From assembly GCF_022012415.1 (NCBI RefSeq), contig NZ_JAKLTR010000009.1:62001-126000 (forward strand): 64,000 nucleotides of DNA, written 5' to 3'. This document shows positions 17,413 to 26,828 of the stretch, piece after piece (the stretch's first letter is position 1; each line of letters starts with the position of its first letter). The notes under the pieces were generated by a model that did no database searches, was not told the origin of the DNA, and saw only the letters and a list, made by a program, of their open reading frames with translations. Both the position numbers and the translations under genes were made by a program. This DNA is from Terrimonas ginsenosidimutans (GTDB lineage: Bacteria; Bacteroidota; Bacteroidia; Chitinophagales; Chitinophagaceae).

Positions 17413-17820
17413 TATTTCGACTTGCGTAAGGCCCCTCCAAATCTCCCCTTCAGGAAATACTTTACGCCGCCTCTAAAAGAAGTTTCATTCCAAAAAGAGA
17501 AACATAAATTCGATACAGCTAAATGTTCCAAAGGAACGCGGCGGACGCGGCGATACGCGGAGAGCGCTGCGAAAATACAAGATGTTCTATGGCTGTTTTC
17601 GCTGCGTTCTCCGCGTATCGCCGCGTCCGCTGCGTTCCTTATACACCAGCCATACCTTAAGTTGACGTGTATTGAGGTACGCCAGGGCTACTTAACTAAA
17701 CGACATTGGATTGAAACGTGGGGAAATAAACTATCTGAAGGAAGCAGAAGCCCGTCTAAAAATTTGGGTAACGATTAGCCTGAAGGGGAGATTTAGAAGG
17801 GGCCTATGCCAGCCGAATAG
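17413..17820. mobile_element. MITE-like element bounded by about 42-bp inverted repeats
   Basis: GGCCCCT followed by AAATCTCCCCTTCAGG at 17430-17454 recurs in inverse orientation at 17779-17804 with one gap and one or two mismatches. Weaker similarity (TATTCGRCTKGCRTA) extends both ends outward by some 17 bp. The enclosed roughly 320 bp have no coding capacity and include the family A hairpin. No target-site duplication could be recognised and no transposase is nearby, so calling it mobile is inference. Confidence 0.5.
17518..17655. repeat. Word-iterated inverted repeat, family A, copy 1
   Basis: The arms 17531-17578 and 17593-17640 match over about 48 bp with four or five mismatches. Each arm is a chain of CGCGGCG-type words: GGAACGCGG, CGGACGCGG, CGATACGCGG, AGAGCGC. 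The centre reads AAATACAA...TGGCTGTTTTCGC, and the outer right flank ACACCAGCCAT is shared with copy 2. It lies between convergent genes. Confidence 0.85.
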
Positions 17821-17892
17821 CTTATTAGATGGAATCTCGCAGATTTGTCCCGCAGGTAACACAGCGTGTTACCACCCACCACTTTTATATTG

Positions 17893-17954
17893 AAAGCGCA
17901 GATTGCGCAGATCAGCTTCTTTAACCGGAAACTTTTCTGCGCAATCTGCGCTTC
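17893..17954. repeat. Word-iterated inverted repeat, family C (GCGCAGATT words)
   Basis: An 18-bp perfect arm, AAGCGCAGATTGCGCAGA at 17894-17911, is repeated inversely at 17936-17953 around a 24-bp centre. The arm is two direct copies of GCGCAGA(TT). The element lies about 90 bp past the stop of tex. Confidence 0.8.
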
Positions 17955-18045
17955 GTGCCAAAGGCTATTTCGATGGAACAATAATTTTTCAATTATCCGC
18001 GGATAGATCCGCGACATCTGCCGGACCCTACGCCGCTCTCCCCTA

Positions 18046-20316
18046 TTAATCCGCAAACTTCTTCTTCAACTCAGCCAGTTTTGCCTGGAAAGGATTCGCA
18101 GGCGCAGCTGGTTTATTACCCCCGCCTTTGTTTCCTCCTTTGTTATCCTGTCTATTGCTGCCGCTTTTCGACTGCGATTGATCTGCTCCGTCTTTCATAG
18201 ACAAAGAGATCCGTTTGCGTGAAGGATCTACTTCGAGGACGGTTACCATTACTTTTTGCGTCAGCTTCACCGCTTCATTCGGATCACTGATATAGCGGTT
18301 GCTAAGATGAGAAATATGGACAAGGCCATCTTGTTTTACACCAATATCAACGAATGCTCCGAAATTGGTAATGTTTGTTACAATACCAGGAATGCGCATA
18401 CCCGGTTTCAGATCACCCATCGTACTTACACCTTCTGCAAAACGGAACTCCTCGATCGCTTCACGGGGGTCACGACCCGGCTTTTCCAATTCCTTCAGGA
18501 TATCTTCAATCGTAAACTGACCGATCGTTTCCGTAACGAACTCAGAGGCTTTCAGTCCTTTGCGGAGATTTCCATTACTGATCAGTTCCGGTACAGTGCT
18601 GGATGCTTTTTTCGCCATCGCTTCCACCACAGAATAACTCTCGGGGTGAACCGCTGAATTATCCAGTGGATTTTCTGCACCTGGCACACGTAAGAATCCT
18701 GCGCACTGCTCGAACGCTTTTGGTCCAAGCATCGCAACTTTCTTCAATTCTTCCCGGGTCTTGAAACCACCATTCTTCGTACGATACTCCACTATATTCT
18801 TTGCAACGGTTGAACTCAGTCCTGAAACATACATCAGAAGGTGTTTACTCGCGGTGTTCAGATCAACACCAACATAGTTTACACAGCTTTCTACCACCTG
18901 ATCAAGAGCCTCTTTCAAACGGTTTTGATTCACGTCATGCTGATACTGCCCTACTCCAATGCTTTTTGCATCGATCTTTACCAGTTCACTCAACGGATCC
19001 AGCAACCGGCGGCCAATACTGATCGCACCGCGGACAGTTACATCATGATCAGGAAACTCTTCCCGCGCAACTTCACTGGCGGAATAAATAGAAGCCCCAC
19101 TCTCGTTCACCATAAATACAGATACCGGGCGGCCAAAATCAATTCCCCTGGCCAACTGCTCCGTTTCTTTGCTGGCGGTACCATTACCGTATCCAATTGC
19201 CTGGATATCGTATTTCGCTACAAGTTCCTTAATAGTTTGTGTCGCCCCGTTCCAGTCATTTTGAGGAGGATGCGGATAGATAGCTGTGTTATATAGCAAT
19301 GTTCCGTGCTCATCCAGGCAAACCAGTTTGCATCCTGTGCGGAAACCCGGATCAAGCGCCAGAACGCGCTTATGACCCAGAGGAGAAGCGAGCAACAACT
19401 GACGGAGGTTTTCCGCAAATACACGGATTGCTTCTTCGTCAGCCTGGGTCTTACTGCTCATGCGGAATTCTGTTTCAATAGAAGGCTTCAGCAGCCGGCT
19501 GAATGAATCCTCCACGGCAATACCCACCTGCTGTCCGACCGGACCGGAAGTCTTAACAAATGTTCTTTTCAGCGATTCATTTGCCACTTCTTTGTCTACA
19601 TCAATATTCATGATCAGGTAACCTTCTTTTTCACCCCGGCGGATCGCCATGATGCGGTGAGAAGGACTATCTGCCAGTTGTTCTTTAAACTCGAAATAAT
19701 CGCGGTATTTCTGTGCTTCAGGCTCATCTTTCTTTGAACTGAGCACGCGGGAAGAGAATACTGCTTCTTCTGTGAAAAGCTTGCGCACGATATTACGCGC
19801 TTGCTCATTTTCCGACACCCATTCCGCGATAATATCCCTCGCCCCCTGAAGAGCATCCTCTTTATCTTTTACCTGCTCGTTGATGAACTTCGCGGCTTCT
19901 TCTTCCACATTCATGCTTTCCTGGTCAAACAGGAGTTTCGCCAGCGGCTCCAGCCCTTTTTCGATCGCCACCGACGCTTTCGTCTTACGTTTTGGTTTGA
20001 ACGGCAGATAAATGTCTTCCAGCTCAGTTGAATTCACGGTATCCTCGATCCTTTTCTTAAGCTCAGGAGTCATTTTACCTGCGTCCTCAATCGTCTTTAA
20101 CACGGTTTCTTTTCGCTTCTCCAGGTCATTGAAATACTTGATCTGGTCAATTACATTAGTGATCACCACCTCGTCAAGATTCCCCGTAGCCTCCTTCCGG
20201 TAACGGGCAATGAAAGGAATGGTAGAACCGCCATCATGAAGCTCAAGAATGTTCATTACTGGCTTGATTGCAAGGTTGAGGGTAGCAGATATATGCTGCA
20301 GGTATTTGATCTCCAT
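18046..20316 (-). CDS. tex: Tex-family S1 RNA-binding protein
   Basis: A 756-residue cytoplasmic nucleic-acid-binding protein involved in transcription-related processes and RNA handling. The domains are in the expected order: N-terminal helical Tex domain with FIARYRKEATGNLDE (about residues 35-50), YqgF/RNase H-like fold (LALDPGFRTGCKLV near 335 and IGYGNGTASKETEQLA near 390), helix-hairpin-helix region (VGVDLNTASKHLLMYVSGLS, about 490), and a C-terminal S1 domain (GIVTNITNFGAFVDIGVKQD). The tail is Gly/Asn/Lys-rich (GNKGGGNK), as in many Tex proteins. The gene is monocistronic, with a good -7 box just upstream and the repeat nest at its 3' end. Confidence 0.95.
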   Translation of the reverse strand: MEIKYLQHISATLNLAIKPVMNILELHDGGSTIPFIARYRKEATGNLDEVVITNVIDQIKYFNDLEKRKETVLKTIEDAGKMTPELKKRIEDTVNSTELEDIYLPFKPKRKTKASVAIEKGLEPLAKLLFDQESMNVEEEAAKFINEQVKDKEDALQGARDIIAEWVSENEQARNIVRKLFTEEAVFSSRVLSSKKDEPEAQKYRDYFEFKEQLADSPSHRIMAIRRGEKEGYLIMNIDVDKEVANESLKRTFVKTSGPVGQQVGIAVEDSFSRLLKPSIETEFRMSSKTQADEEAIRVFAENLRQLLLASPLGHKRVLALDPGFRTGCKLVCLDEHGTLLYNTAIYPHPPQNDWNGATQTIKELVAKYDIQAIGYGNGTASKETEQLARGIDFGRPVSVFMVNESGASIYSASEVAREEFPDHDVTVRGAISIGRRLLDPLSELVKIDAKSIGVGQYQHDVNQNRLKEALDQVVESCVNYVGVDLNTASKHLLMYVSGLSSTVAKNIVEYRTKNGGFKTREELKKVAMLGPKAFEQCAGFLRVPGAENPLDNSAVHPESYSVVEAMAKKASSTVPELISNGNLRKGLKASEFVTETIGQFTIEDILKELEKPGRDPREAIEEFRFAEGVSTMGDLKPGMRIPGIVTNITNFGAFVDIGVKQDGLVHISHLSNRYISDPNEAVKLTQKVMVTVLEVDPSRKRISLSMKDGADQSQSKSGSNRQDNKGGNKGGGNKPAAPANPFQAKLAELKKKFAD

Positions 20317-20633
20317 AGCTGAAAATTAGGGCAGCAAATGTAGGTGCCGTTTTGGTAAAAAAAATTTGTTTGTTTTCTAGCCGTTTCGTAGATAAAAACA
20401 GGAGATTTTATTCAAGACCATCCTGCTTATAACATAGGTCAAATTTCCGCTATTCAGCCAGCCTGGCAATGGGGAAAAAACAAAATTTTCGGGGGAAATA
20501 ACGAAGGTATTTACCGGAAACTAATATTCTTTAATGTGTATGCCGTGGAAGTATCGCAAAAGACCGCAAAGAAAAACCGCAAAGAGGGCACAAATCTCTT
20601 GCACACTTTGCGGTTTCCAAGGCTTTCGATACC
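20317..20633. other. 317-bp spacer between tex and the RND adaptor gene
   Basis: It contains the tex promoter on the right-hand side of the tex start and, at 20548-20636, a family B inverted repeat. The middle 150 bp are AT-rich and show nothing that I can name. Confidence 0.5.
20335..20342 (-). promoter_or_regulatory. -7 box (TACATTTG) of tex
   Basis: The minus strand reads TACATTTG, an exact TAnnTTTG match, ending about 18 bp before the ATG at 20316. The -33 region is a T run without the consensus TTG. Confidence 0.55.
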
Positions 20634-20636
20634 CTA
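20548..20636. repeat. Word-iterated inverted repeat, family B, copy 3 (CGCAAAG words)
   Basis: The left arm reads GTATCGCAAAAGACCGCAAAG then AACCGCAAAG. The right arm, reverse-complemented, starts GGGTATCG and reads on through AAACCGCAAAG. Pairing is imperfect but the words are the same as in the copies at 31.5 and 45.1 kb. Its right end touches the stop codon of the RND adaptor gene. Confidence 0.65.
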
Positions 20637-21755
20637 CTCTTCGGCAGTGTTCTTCAGTTTGGCCATTACAGGGTAAGGATTTTTGATGATCACCTTTTTC
20701 CCTTCCAGATCTTTGCCGATCACTTCCACCCATCCATGATCACGAATGCCGGTTTCCACACTCAGTAACCGGAACATATTACTGCCCGTTTCTTCCATAA
20801 TGAACTGACCATTCCCATAACGCACGAGGGCATCTTCCGGAACGGCTGTTACCTGCGCTTCACTAACGCGGATATTCGCTGTCAGGAACATTCCGGGCAA
20901 CAACTGCTTGGGTTGCTTTTCAAAATGGCAATGCACCAATGCGCTCCGGTTATCATCTACATTCTTTGTAACCAGCAATACTTCGCATTCATAAGACGTC
21001 GAAGGATCATCCACAAACGTCACCATTACCTTTTGCTTTGGCCTGATCTTCCCGAGATCCTTTTCGAAAACAGTCAGCGCCGCATGAATATCATCAGGAT
21101 TGATCAATTCAAACAATACATCTGAAGGATTTACATACTTCCCGATATTGACGTTCACTTTTGATACAAATCCGTTAATAGGAGAATAGACTGGTACGCT
21201 TCTCGAAATATTCTGATCACTCAGATTAGCCGGGTTGATCCCGATCAGACGAAGCTTTTCATCATACCCTTTCAACAGGATCTTCTGGGAGGTATAATCC
21301 GCCTGTGCCTGCTGAAATACTTTCTCCGCATTCACATTGTTTTCATTCAGCATCTTCTGACGTTCATAATCCTTCTCACTGTATTGCAGCTTTGCTTTCG
21401 CGATCAGGTAATCCTGCTGTAACTGGATCAGCGCGGGATCTTCCATCGTTGCAATCACTTCTCCCCGCGTAACATGAGCGCCGGGCAGAAGTTTTGTATT
21501 CTTCAGATATCCCCCGAGAGGAAAACTGACTGAGACGATGTTCTGCGGGGGTACATCCACCAACCCGTTCACTTTTAATTCGCTGTTGAGCGATCGCTTA
21601 CTCACCAGCCCTGTCTGCACTCCGGCATTAGCCAGTTGCTCTGCTGTAAGGGAAACCGTATTGTCCGGTGTAACAACCTGCTCTTCCGGCTGCGTTTTTT
21701 TGCTGCCGCAACTGATGCTCACCATCAGTATCAATAAACAAATAATATTGCGCAT
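20634..21755 (-). CDS. Heavy-metal RND efflux adaptor (CusB/CzcB-type membrane fusion protein)
   Basis: The product is the periplasmic adaptor that links an RND pump to the outer-membrane channel. It has 373 residues and a lipoprotein signal with lipobox SISC at about residue 16. Barrel-sandwich and lipoyl segments are visible (SVSFPLGGYLKNTKLLPGAHV and SPINGFVSKVNVNIGKYVN) either side of a coiled-coil hairpin (about 115-170, QQDYLIAKAKLQYSEKDYE). The C-terminal beta-barrel domain follows. It starts 6 bp after the stop of the RND-TolC fusion gene, so it is the last gene of that operon and of the metal island. The metal specificity cannot be read from this protein. Confidence 0.9.
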   Translation of the reverse strand: MRNIICLLILMVSISCGSKKTQPEEQVVTPDNTVSLTAEQLANAGVQTGLVSKRSLNSELKVNGLVDVPPQNIVSVSFPLGGYLKNTKLLPGAHVTRGEVIATMEDPALIQLQQDYLIAKAKLQYSEKDYERQKMLNENNVNAEKVFQQAQADYTSQKILLKGYDEKLRLIGINPANLSDQNISRSVPVYSPINGFVSKVNVNIGKYVNPSDVLFELINPDDIHAALTVFEKDLGKIRPKQKVMVTFVDDPSTSYECEVLLVTKNVDDNRSALVHCHFEKQPKQLLPGMFLTANIRVSEAQVTAVPEDALVRYGNGQFIMEETGSNMFRLLSVETGIRDHGWVEVIGKDLEGKKVIIKNPYPVMAKLKNTAEE

Positions 21756-21761
21756 AATGAT

Positions 21762-24700
21762 TTATTTTCCGGTGATGTATTCCAGTTCGATAATGGCGAG
21801 ATTGTATTGGCGTACAGCGTCGAGATAGTTAAGCTGGATCGATACCGCATTATTCATCAGTATCGTCCATTCCAGATAACTGATCTCTCCATTCTGAAAA
21901 CTCAGCTTCGCATGCCTGGTGATCAGCTCAGCCTGCTGCAATCCTGTTTGTTCATAGTACTGCAACGCCTGCTGTTGCTTCAGGTATTCCTGCTGTATCT
22001 GCTGGAATTTCGTGAACACATTTTTCTCAGCCGCCGCGGTGTTCATCTTTGCAATGTCCTGCCTTACTCCCGCCGCGCGGATCCGCGCCTTGGCCGCCGA
22101 ATTGAACAGCGGAATGCCCACAGACAGGTTCACGATGTGAAAGCGCTTACCAGCCCCATAATACTGCTGTGTAATACCATTCTTGCTTTGATAGCCGATG
22201 ATGGATTGATTGCTGTATCCAAGAGTGAAATCAGGAGACAGCTTTGCTTTCTCCGCTGCAGTCTCGGCAGCAGCAATCGTAATGCCCGACCGCTCGTAAC
22301 GGATTTGCGGGTGTTCAAACAGAGAGGCAGAATCCACCAGCAGCGGAATATCCATTTTCAGAGCACTATAGTCAGGCAACAGCAAACTATCTGTATTTAA
22401 CAACCATTGCAATTGCTTTTGCAAGGAAGCGATATCGAGGTCTAACTGCCGCTGTTGAAGTTTCAGCTGCTGCAACTGCGCATCTGCTGTGGTCTTCTCC
22501 AGCAGGTTTGATTCTCCTGATTTTAACCGCAGCGCGGCAGATTGCTGAAACCGGCTGTATACAGAATCCAGTCCGAGCAGGATCTTCTTTCTCTCCAGCC
22601 ATTCCGCTACCTGGTAGAAACTCTTCTTCACTTCCCTGTCAAGTTCAGCCTGGCGCCAGTTGGACAGCTCTTTTTGTGATACTTCGCGCGACTGGAAATA
22701 AGAACGCTGGCGTTGATAAATGGCCGGCAGACTGAATGATTGGCTGATGCCGAACTTCGTATCGTTTTGAACACTGTTCAATCCGCCATACTCCCCACTA
22801 ACTACTGTTTTGGCAGGATCAAAAACACCTGACTGCAATTGTTTCCAGTATTGCGGTTCAGTACGGATCGCCTGAAGGCTCAGGTTATCTTTCCGTGCTT
22901 TTTCCAGCATGGCAGGTAAAGTCATTTTCTCCTGCGCATTCACCTTCATTCCGCAGATCAGTAACAGTATGACTGCAACAACATTGCCAGCGCTTCCCTT
23001 TTTCCGTGATTTCTTTTTCTCCAGCCACGCGTATAATATTGGCAATACGACCAGCGTAAGAAATGTAGCCGTGATCAGACCGCCGATCACCACCGTTGCC
23101 AATGGCCGTTGCACTTCAGCTCCGGCGCTTTCGCTGAGTGCCATGGGTAAGAACCCAAGCGATGCTACAGCAGCCGTCATTAATACAGGACGGAGACGAA
23201 CCTGTGTTCCTTCCATGATAATATGTTTAACATCGAGCCTGCCCTGACCTTCTGTAGAGGACTCTTCATCCGACAATCCGGGGTAAAGCCCGGCTTTCTT
23301 CAACCTGTTGAATTCCGCGATCAATACGATCCCGTTCAGCACCGCTACTCCAAACAATGCAATAAAGCCAACGCCTGCAGAAATACTGAACGGCATGTTT
23401 CTCATCCACAATGCCAGCACACCGCCAATTGCAGAAAGAGGTATGGCAGAGAAGATCAGCAAACCATATTTCAATGAACCAAAGGCGAAATACAGCATCA
23501 CGAGGATCAGCAATAACGCCGCCGGCACCGCGATCGATAAGCGGGCTTTTGCCTCTACTAGATTCTCAAACTGACCGCCATATTTTATAAAATATCCCGA
23601 AGGAAGTTTTATTTGCTTTGTCGCTTTTGCATTCAATTCTTCAACAACGGATTCAACATCGCGGCCGCGCACGTTAAATCCGACAATGATCCGCCGTTGC
23701 GCATTCTCACGCTGTACCTGGTTGGGACCCACTTTGACCTCAATCTTCGCCACCTGGTACAATGGGACCTGCAAGCCTGATGGCGTTGGGATCAATAGTT
23801 GCTGAACATCTGCAATATCCCTTCTTGACTCATCCTGCAAACGCACAACAAGATCATAACGTCTTTCATTCTCATAGATCAGCCCAGCGCTTTCACCGGC
23901 AAATGCGGTGCGCACAACCAGGTTTACATCCGCTACACTTAACTGGTAATGCGCCATGGCATCACGGTTATAATTGATCACGATCTGTGGAAGACCGGTC
24001 ACCGCTTCTATATAAATATCACTGGCTCCTTTAACCGTACTTACCAAACGCCCCATCCTGTCTGCATAAGAAGCAAGGCTGTCGAGATTCTCTCCAAATA
24101 TCTTACACACTACATCCTGCCTCGCACCTGAGATCAGTTCATTAAAACGCATTTGAACGGGGAACTGAAACCCCGCAGTAAGACCGGGCACCGCTTCGAG
24201 TGCTTTACTCATCTTGTTTGCCAGTTCATCGAATGAAGCAGCGGACACCCATTCGGATCTAGGCTTTAGTGTGATCATGATATCTGTCATCTCCAGCGGC
24301 ATGGGATCTGTGGGAATTTCACTCGCACCGATCCGCGTGACGATCTTCTCTACTTCGGGAAAACGTTCTTGCAGGATTGAAACAGCTTTCTGCGTCGTTC
24401 TGATGGTTTCTGTCAATGAACTTCCCGTCAATAAACGTGCGTCTACGGCGAAATCACCTTCTTCCAGCTCGGGAATGAATTCACCGCCAAGCGTACTGAT
24501 CAGCCACACGGAAAAAGCAAATAACAATAATGCAAAAGACACAACTGCCCTGGGGAATGCCAATGCTTTCTGCAATAGGCGTCTGTATCCACGTTGCAGC
24601 ACATTCATCATCTTATCCGCAACCGTTTCTTTATGCGATACTTTTTTACTGAGAAAAAGAGAAGTCATCATAGGCACATATGTCAGCGATAAAACAAAAG

Positions 24701-26171
24701 CACCTATCAATGCAAATGATACAGTTAGCGCCATCGGTTTGAACATCTTTCCCTCAATGCCCGTCAGTGAAAGGATCGGTAGATAAACGATCAGGATGAT
24801 GATCTGGCCGAATACAGCAGAGTTCATCATTTTGCCTGCAGCGGTTTCCACCTCATCATTCAACTGGGGTTGTGTGATCCGTGTCAACCCGGCAAAGCTT
24901 TTATTATGCATCAGGCGGTGAAGAACCGCTTCAACAATGATGACGGCCCCATCAACGATCAACCCGAAATCAAGTGCACCCAAACTCATCAGGTTTCCGC
25001 TTACACCGAATGTATTCATCAGGATGATCGCAAATAACATTGCCAGCGGGATCACTGAGGCAACGATCAGCCCGGCACGCAGATTTCCAAGAAACAATAC
25101 AAGAATAAAAATGACGATCAAGGCACCTTCCAGCAGGTTTTTCTTTACCGTACCGATCGCATTATCCACCATCTTCGTGCGGTCATAGAACGTTTCGAGT
25201 ACCACCCCTTCAGGCAAAGTCTTCTTGATCTCAGCGATCTTTGTTTTTACCGATTCGATCACGGCCGATGCATTGGCTCCTTTCAGCATCAGCACAACGG
25301 CACCTGCCACTTCGCCTTCATCTTTATAGGTCATCGCACCATAGCGGATCGCATGACCGATCCTGACCTCCGCAACATCTCTCAGGTAGACAGGGATACC
25401 TGTATCGGTATGACGAATGAAGATCTTACCAAGATCTTCAGTTGTTTCAGCAAGACCTTCTGTGCGGATAAATAAAGCGTTCGGACCTTTCTCTATATAA
25501 GCCCCTCCGGAGTTCTGGTTGTTTTTTTCCAGTGCAGCAAACACATCCGCGATGGTTACTTTCATACTTTTCAACCTGTCTGGCTGAACGGCCACTTCGT
25601 ATTGTTTGAGATAGCCACCAAAACTGCTGATATCTGCAACACCGGGTGTTCCCAGCAACTGCCTGCGAACGATCCAATCCTGTATTGAACGGAGTTCTGT
25701 GAGATCGTATTTACCTTCATATCCTTTGGCGGGCCTTAACACGTACTGATAGATCTCCCCGATACCTGTTGTGGCGGGAGCCAGTTCAGGATTACCCGCA
25801 CTCGAAGGGATCTGTCCTCTCACTGTATTCAGCCGCTCACCTACCTGCTGACGCGCCCAGTAGATATCCGTTTCATCAGAAAAAACAACCGTTACAACAG
25901 AAAGGCCGAACCGTGAGATCGATCTCATTTCTTTTATTCCGGGAATACTGGCATTCGCCTGCTCCAGCGGAAATGTGATGAGCCGTTCTACCTCCGGCGC
26001 CGCCAGTGAAGGTGAAACAGTGATGATCTGAACCTGGTTACTTGTAATATCCGGCAATGCATCGATAGGTAATTGCCGCAGGTTTATTCCACCCCATATC
26101 ATTAATGCGATGGTGAATAAACCTATGATCAGCTTATTCCTTACGGAAAAGCGAATAATAGTATTTAACAT
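21762..26171 (-). CDS. CusA/CzcA heavy-metal RND pump fused to a TolC-like outer-membrane domain
   Basis: A 1469-residue fusion. Residues about 1-1050 are a complete HME-type RND exporter: N-terminal helix, two periplasmic porter regions and twelve membrane segments. The proton-relay motif LDFGLIVDGAVIIVEAV in the fourth helix keeps the two Asp and the Glu typical of CzcA-like divalent-cation pumps. After the last helix a basic stretch (KKKSRKKG) and a second signal-like segment (VAVILLLICGMKVNAQ, about 1060-1078) lead into a roughly 390-residue TolC-type region with long coiled coils (KNVFTKFQQIQQEYLKQQQA). This fusion is known in Bacteroidota. How one polypeptide reaches both membranes is unclear, and cleavage at the internal signal is possible. 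The adaptor gene follows at 6 bp. Confidence 0.92.
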   Translation of the reverse strand: MLNTIIRFSVRNKLIIGLFTIALMIWGGINLRQLPIDALPDITSNQVQIITVSPSLAAPEVERLITFPLEQANASIPGIKEMRSISRFGLSVVTVVFSDETDIYWARQQVGERLNTVRGQIPSSAGNPELAPATTGIGEIYQYVLRPAKGYEGKYDLTELRSIQDWIVRRQLLGTPGVADISSFGGYLKQYEVAVQPDRLKSMKVTIADVFAALEKNNQNSGGAYIEKGPNALFIRTEGLAETTEDLGKIFIRHTDTGIPVYLRDVAEVRIGHAIRYGAMTYKDEGEVAGAVVLMLKGANASAVIESVKTKIAEIKKTLPEGVVLETFYDRTKMVDNAIGTVKKNLLEGALIVIFILVLFLGNLRAGLIVASVIPLAMLFAIILMNTFGVSGNLMSLGALDFGLIVDGAVIIVEAVLHRLMHNKSFAGLTRITQPQLNDEVETAAGKMMNSAVFGQIIILIVYLPILSLTGIEGKMFKPMALTVSFALIGAFVLSLTYVPMMTSLFLSKKVSHKETVADKMMNVLQRGYRRLLQKALAFPRAVVSFALLLFAFSVWLISTLGGEFIPELEEGDFAVDARLLTGSSLTETIRTTQKAVSILQERFPEVEKIVTRIGASEIPTDPMPLEMTDIMITLKPRSEWVSAASFDELANKMSKALEAVPGLTAGFQFPVQMRFNELISGARQDVVCKIFGENLDSLASYADRMGRLVSTVKGASDIYIEAVTGLPQIVINYNRDAMAHYQLSVADVNLVVRTAFAGESAGLIYENERRYDLVVRLQDESRRDIADVQQLLIPTPSGLQVPLYQVAKIEVKVGPNQVQRENAQRRIIVGFNVRGRDVESVVEELNAKATKQIKLPSGYFIKYGGQFENLVEAKARLSIAVPAALLLILVMLYFAFGSLKYGLLIFSAIPLSAIGGVLALWMRNMPFSISAGVGFIALFGVAVLNGIVLIAEFNRLKKAGLYPGLSDEESSTEGQGRLDVKHIIMEGTQVRLRPVLMTAAVASLGFLPMALSESAGAEVQRPLATVVIGGLITATFLTLVVLPILYAWLEKKKSRKKGSAGNVVAVILLLICGMKVNAQEKMTLPAMLEKARKDNLSLQAIRTEPQYWKQLQSGVFDPAKTVVSGEYGGLNSVQNDTKFGISQSFSLPAIYQRQRSYFQSREVSQKELSNWRQAELDREVKKSFYQVAEWLERKKILLGLDSVYSRFQQSAALRLKSGESNLLEKTTADAQLQQLKLQQRQLDLDIASLQKQLQWLLNTDSLLLPDYSALKMDIPLLVDSASLFEHPQIRYERSGITIAAAETAAEKAKLSPDFTLGYSNQSIIGYQSKNGITQQYYGAGKRFHIVNLSVGIPLFNSAAKARIRAAGVRQDIAKMNTAAAEKNVFTKFQQIQQEYLKQQQALQYYEQTGLQQAELITRHAKLSFQNGEISYLEWTILMNNAVSIQLNYLDAVRQYNLAIIELEYITGK

Positions 26172-26213
26172 GCAAAAAAATTGTGCCTGTGAAGAATAGA
26201 TGATTATATGTCA

Positions 26214-26597
26214 TCAGGCACAGCGGGGCGGCTGGAAGATATCGAAGGCTTCAAACTGAGGTTTATTCACCTCGTTATAACTGAAAAATTCCGCTGCGGA
26301 AAGTTCCGGCGGATCAATGGAGATAGAAATGGGTTCTACAGAAACCACTACAGAACCGATCAGGGTATGTGAATCCACGTCCCGGAACGGCAATTGCTGA
26401 TCCTGCGTGAAGTCATCATCTACGATGATCGGTCCGAGATAATGCATGCGCAGGAACTTCACAAAACTGATCTGGGGATCACTTTGCCTATGGAAATCAA
26501 AATGTTCTATGAGGTAAGGAATGCGCAGAAGTTGGTGAAACTCAGCAAATGCGAGCATGTAGATGGAAATGAATAATATGCCAGCCAGGCGTTTCAC
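26214..26597 (-). CDS. Small membrane-anchored protein preceding the metal efflux pump
   Basis: About 127 residues. I take the GTG at 26597 as start because it opens with MKRLAGIL followed by a hydrophobic segment; a TTG at 26621 would add eight residues. After the N-terminal membrane or signal segment comes ELLRIP-like sequence (HQLLRIPYLIEHFDFHRQ) and FLRMHYLGP, DDDFTQDQQLPFRDVD. I recall similar proteins at the head of CzcA-type operons in Bacteroidota, where their role is undefined. It lies 42 bp upstream of the pump gene on the same strand. The His- and Asp-rich middle could bind metal, but this is speculation. Confidence 0.65.
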   Translation of the reverse strand: MKRLAGILFISIYMLAFAEFHQLLRIPYLIEHFDFHRQSDPQISFVKFLRMHYLGPIIVDDDFTQDQQLPFRDVDSHTLIGSVVVSVEPISISIDPPELSAAEFFSYNEVNKPQFEAFDIFQPPRCA

Positions 26598-26687
26598 GGT
26601 GACGAAGATAGGGATTTCCAATTGTCATGCAAATCTCATGAAGACTTAGAAGTGGATTAGAAGGGACTTACACTATTTTTTGATTTG

Positions 26688-26815
26688 CCTGGAAGGAACG
26701 CGGCGAACGCAGCGATACGCGGCGATCGCAGCGAATACAATTTTTACCCCGGCTGTTTTCGCCGTGTCCGCCGCGTATCGTTGCGTCCGCCGCGTTCCTC
26801 CTACGCCAGCCATTA
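26688..26815. repeat. Word-iterated inverted repeat, family A, copy 2
   Basis: The left arm from 26691 reads GGAACGCGGCGAACGCAGCG then GATACGCGG. The right arm to 26801 is its near reverse complement. The centre holds GAATACAA...CGGCTGTTTTCGCC, and the right flank CTACGCCAGCCATT matches copy 1. It lies in the spacer between the TonB receptor gene and the small pre-pump gene, both on the minus strand. Confidence 0.85.
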
Positions 26816-26828
26816 AAAGTAGAGTTAT

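Larger units (their letters stand above)
17343..18045. other. 700-bp gene-free repeat nest between convergent cupin and tex genes
   Basis: No credible gene lies here; the ORFs present read through repeat arms. The nest holds a pair of about 42-bp terminal inverted repeats around a family A inverted repeat, a family C GCGCAGATT hairpin, scattered further CGCAGATT words (near 17360 and 17838) and a CGCGGAT/ATCCGCG dyad just past the tex stop (17998-18013). Confidence 0.7.

Noticed and set aside
17422-17778. Open frames in the repeat nest with Arg/Thr-rich text such as GTRRTRRYAESAAK
   Set aside because: The peptide is a translation of family A words. The same peptide pattern appears at 26.7 and 39.9 kb in either orientation, and it carries no domain, so it is an artefact of repeats.
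21762-26171. Fusion through a sequencing frameshift between the RND and TolC genes
   Set aside because: The frame is continuous and the fused arrangement is known in Bacteroidota, with a linker and internal hydrophobic segment expected for a true fusion.
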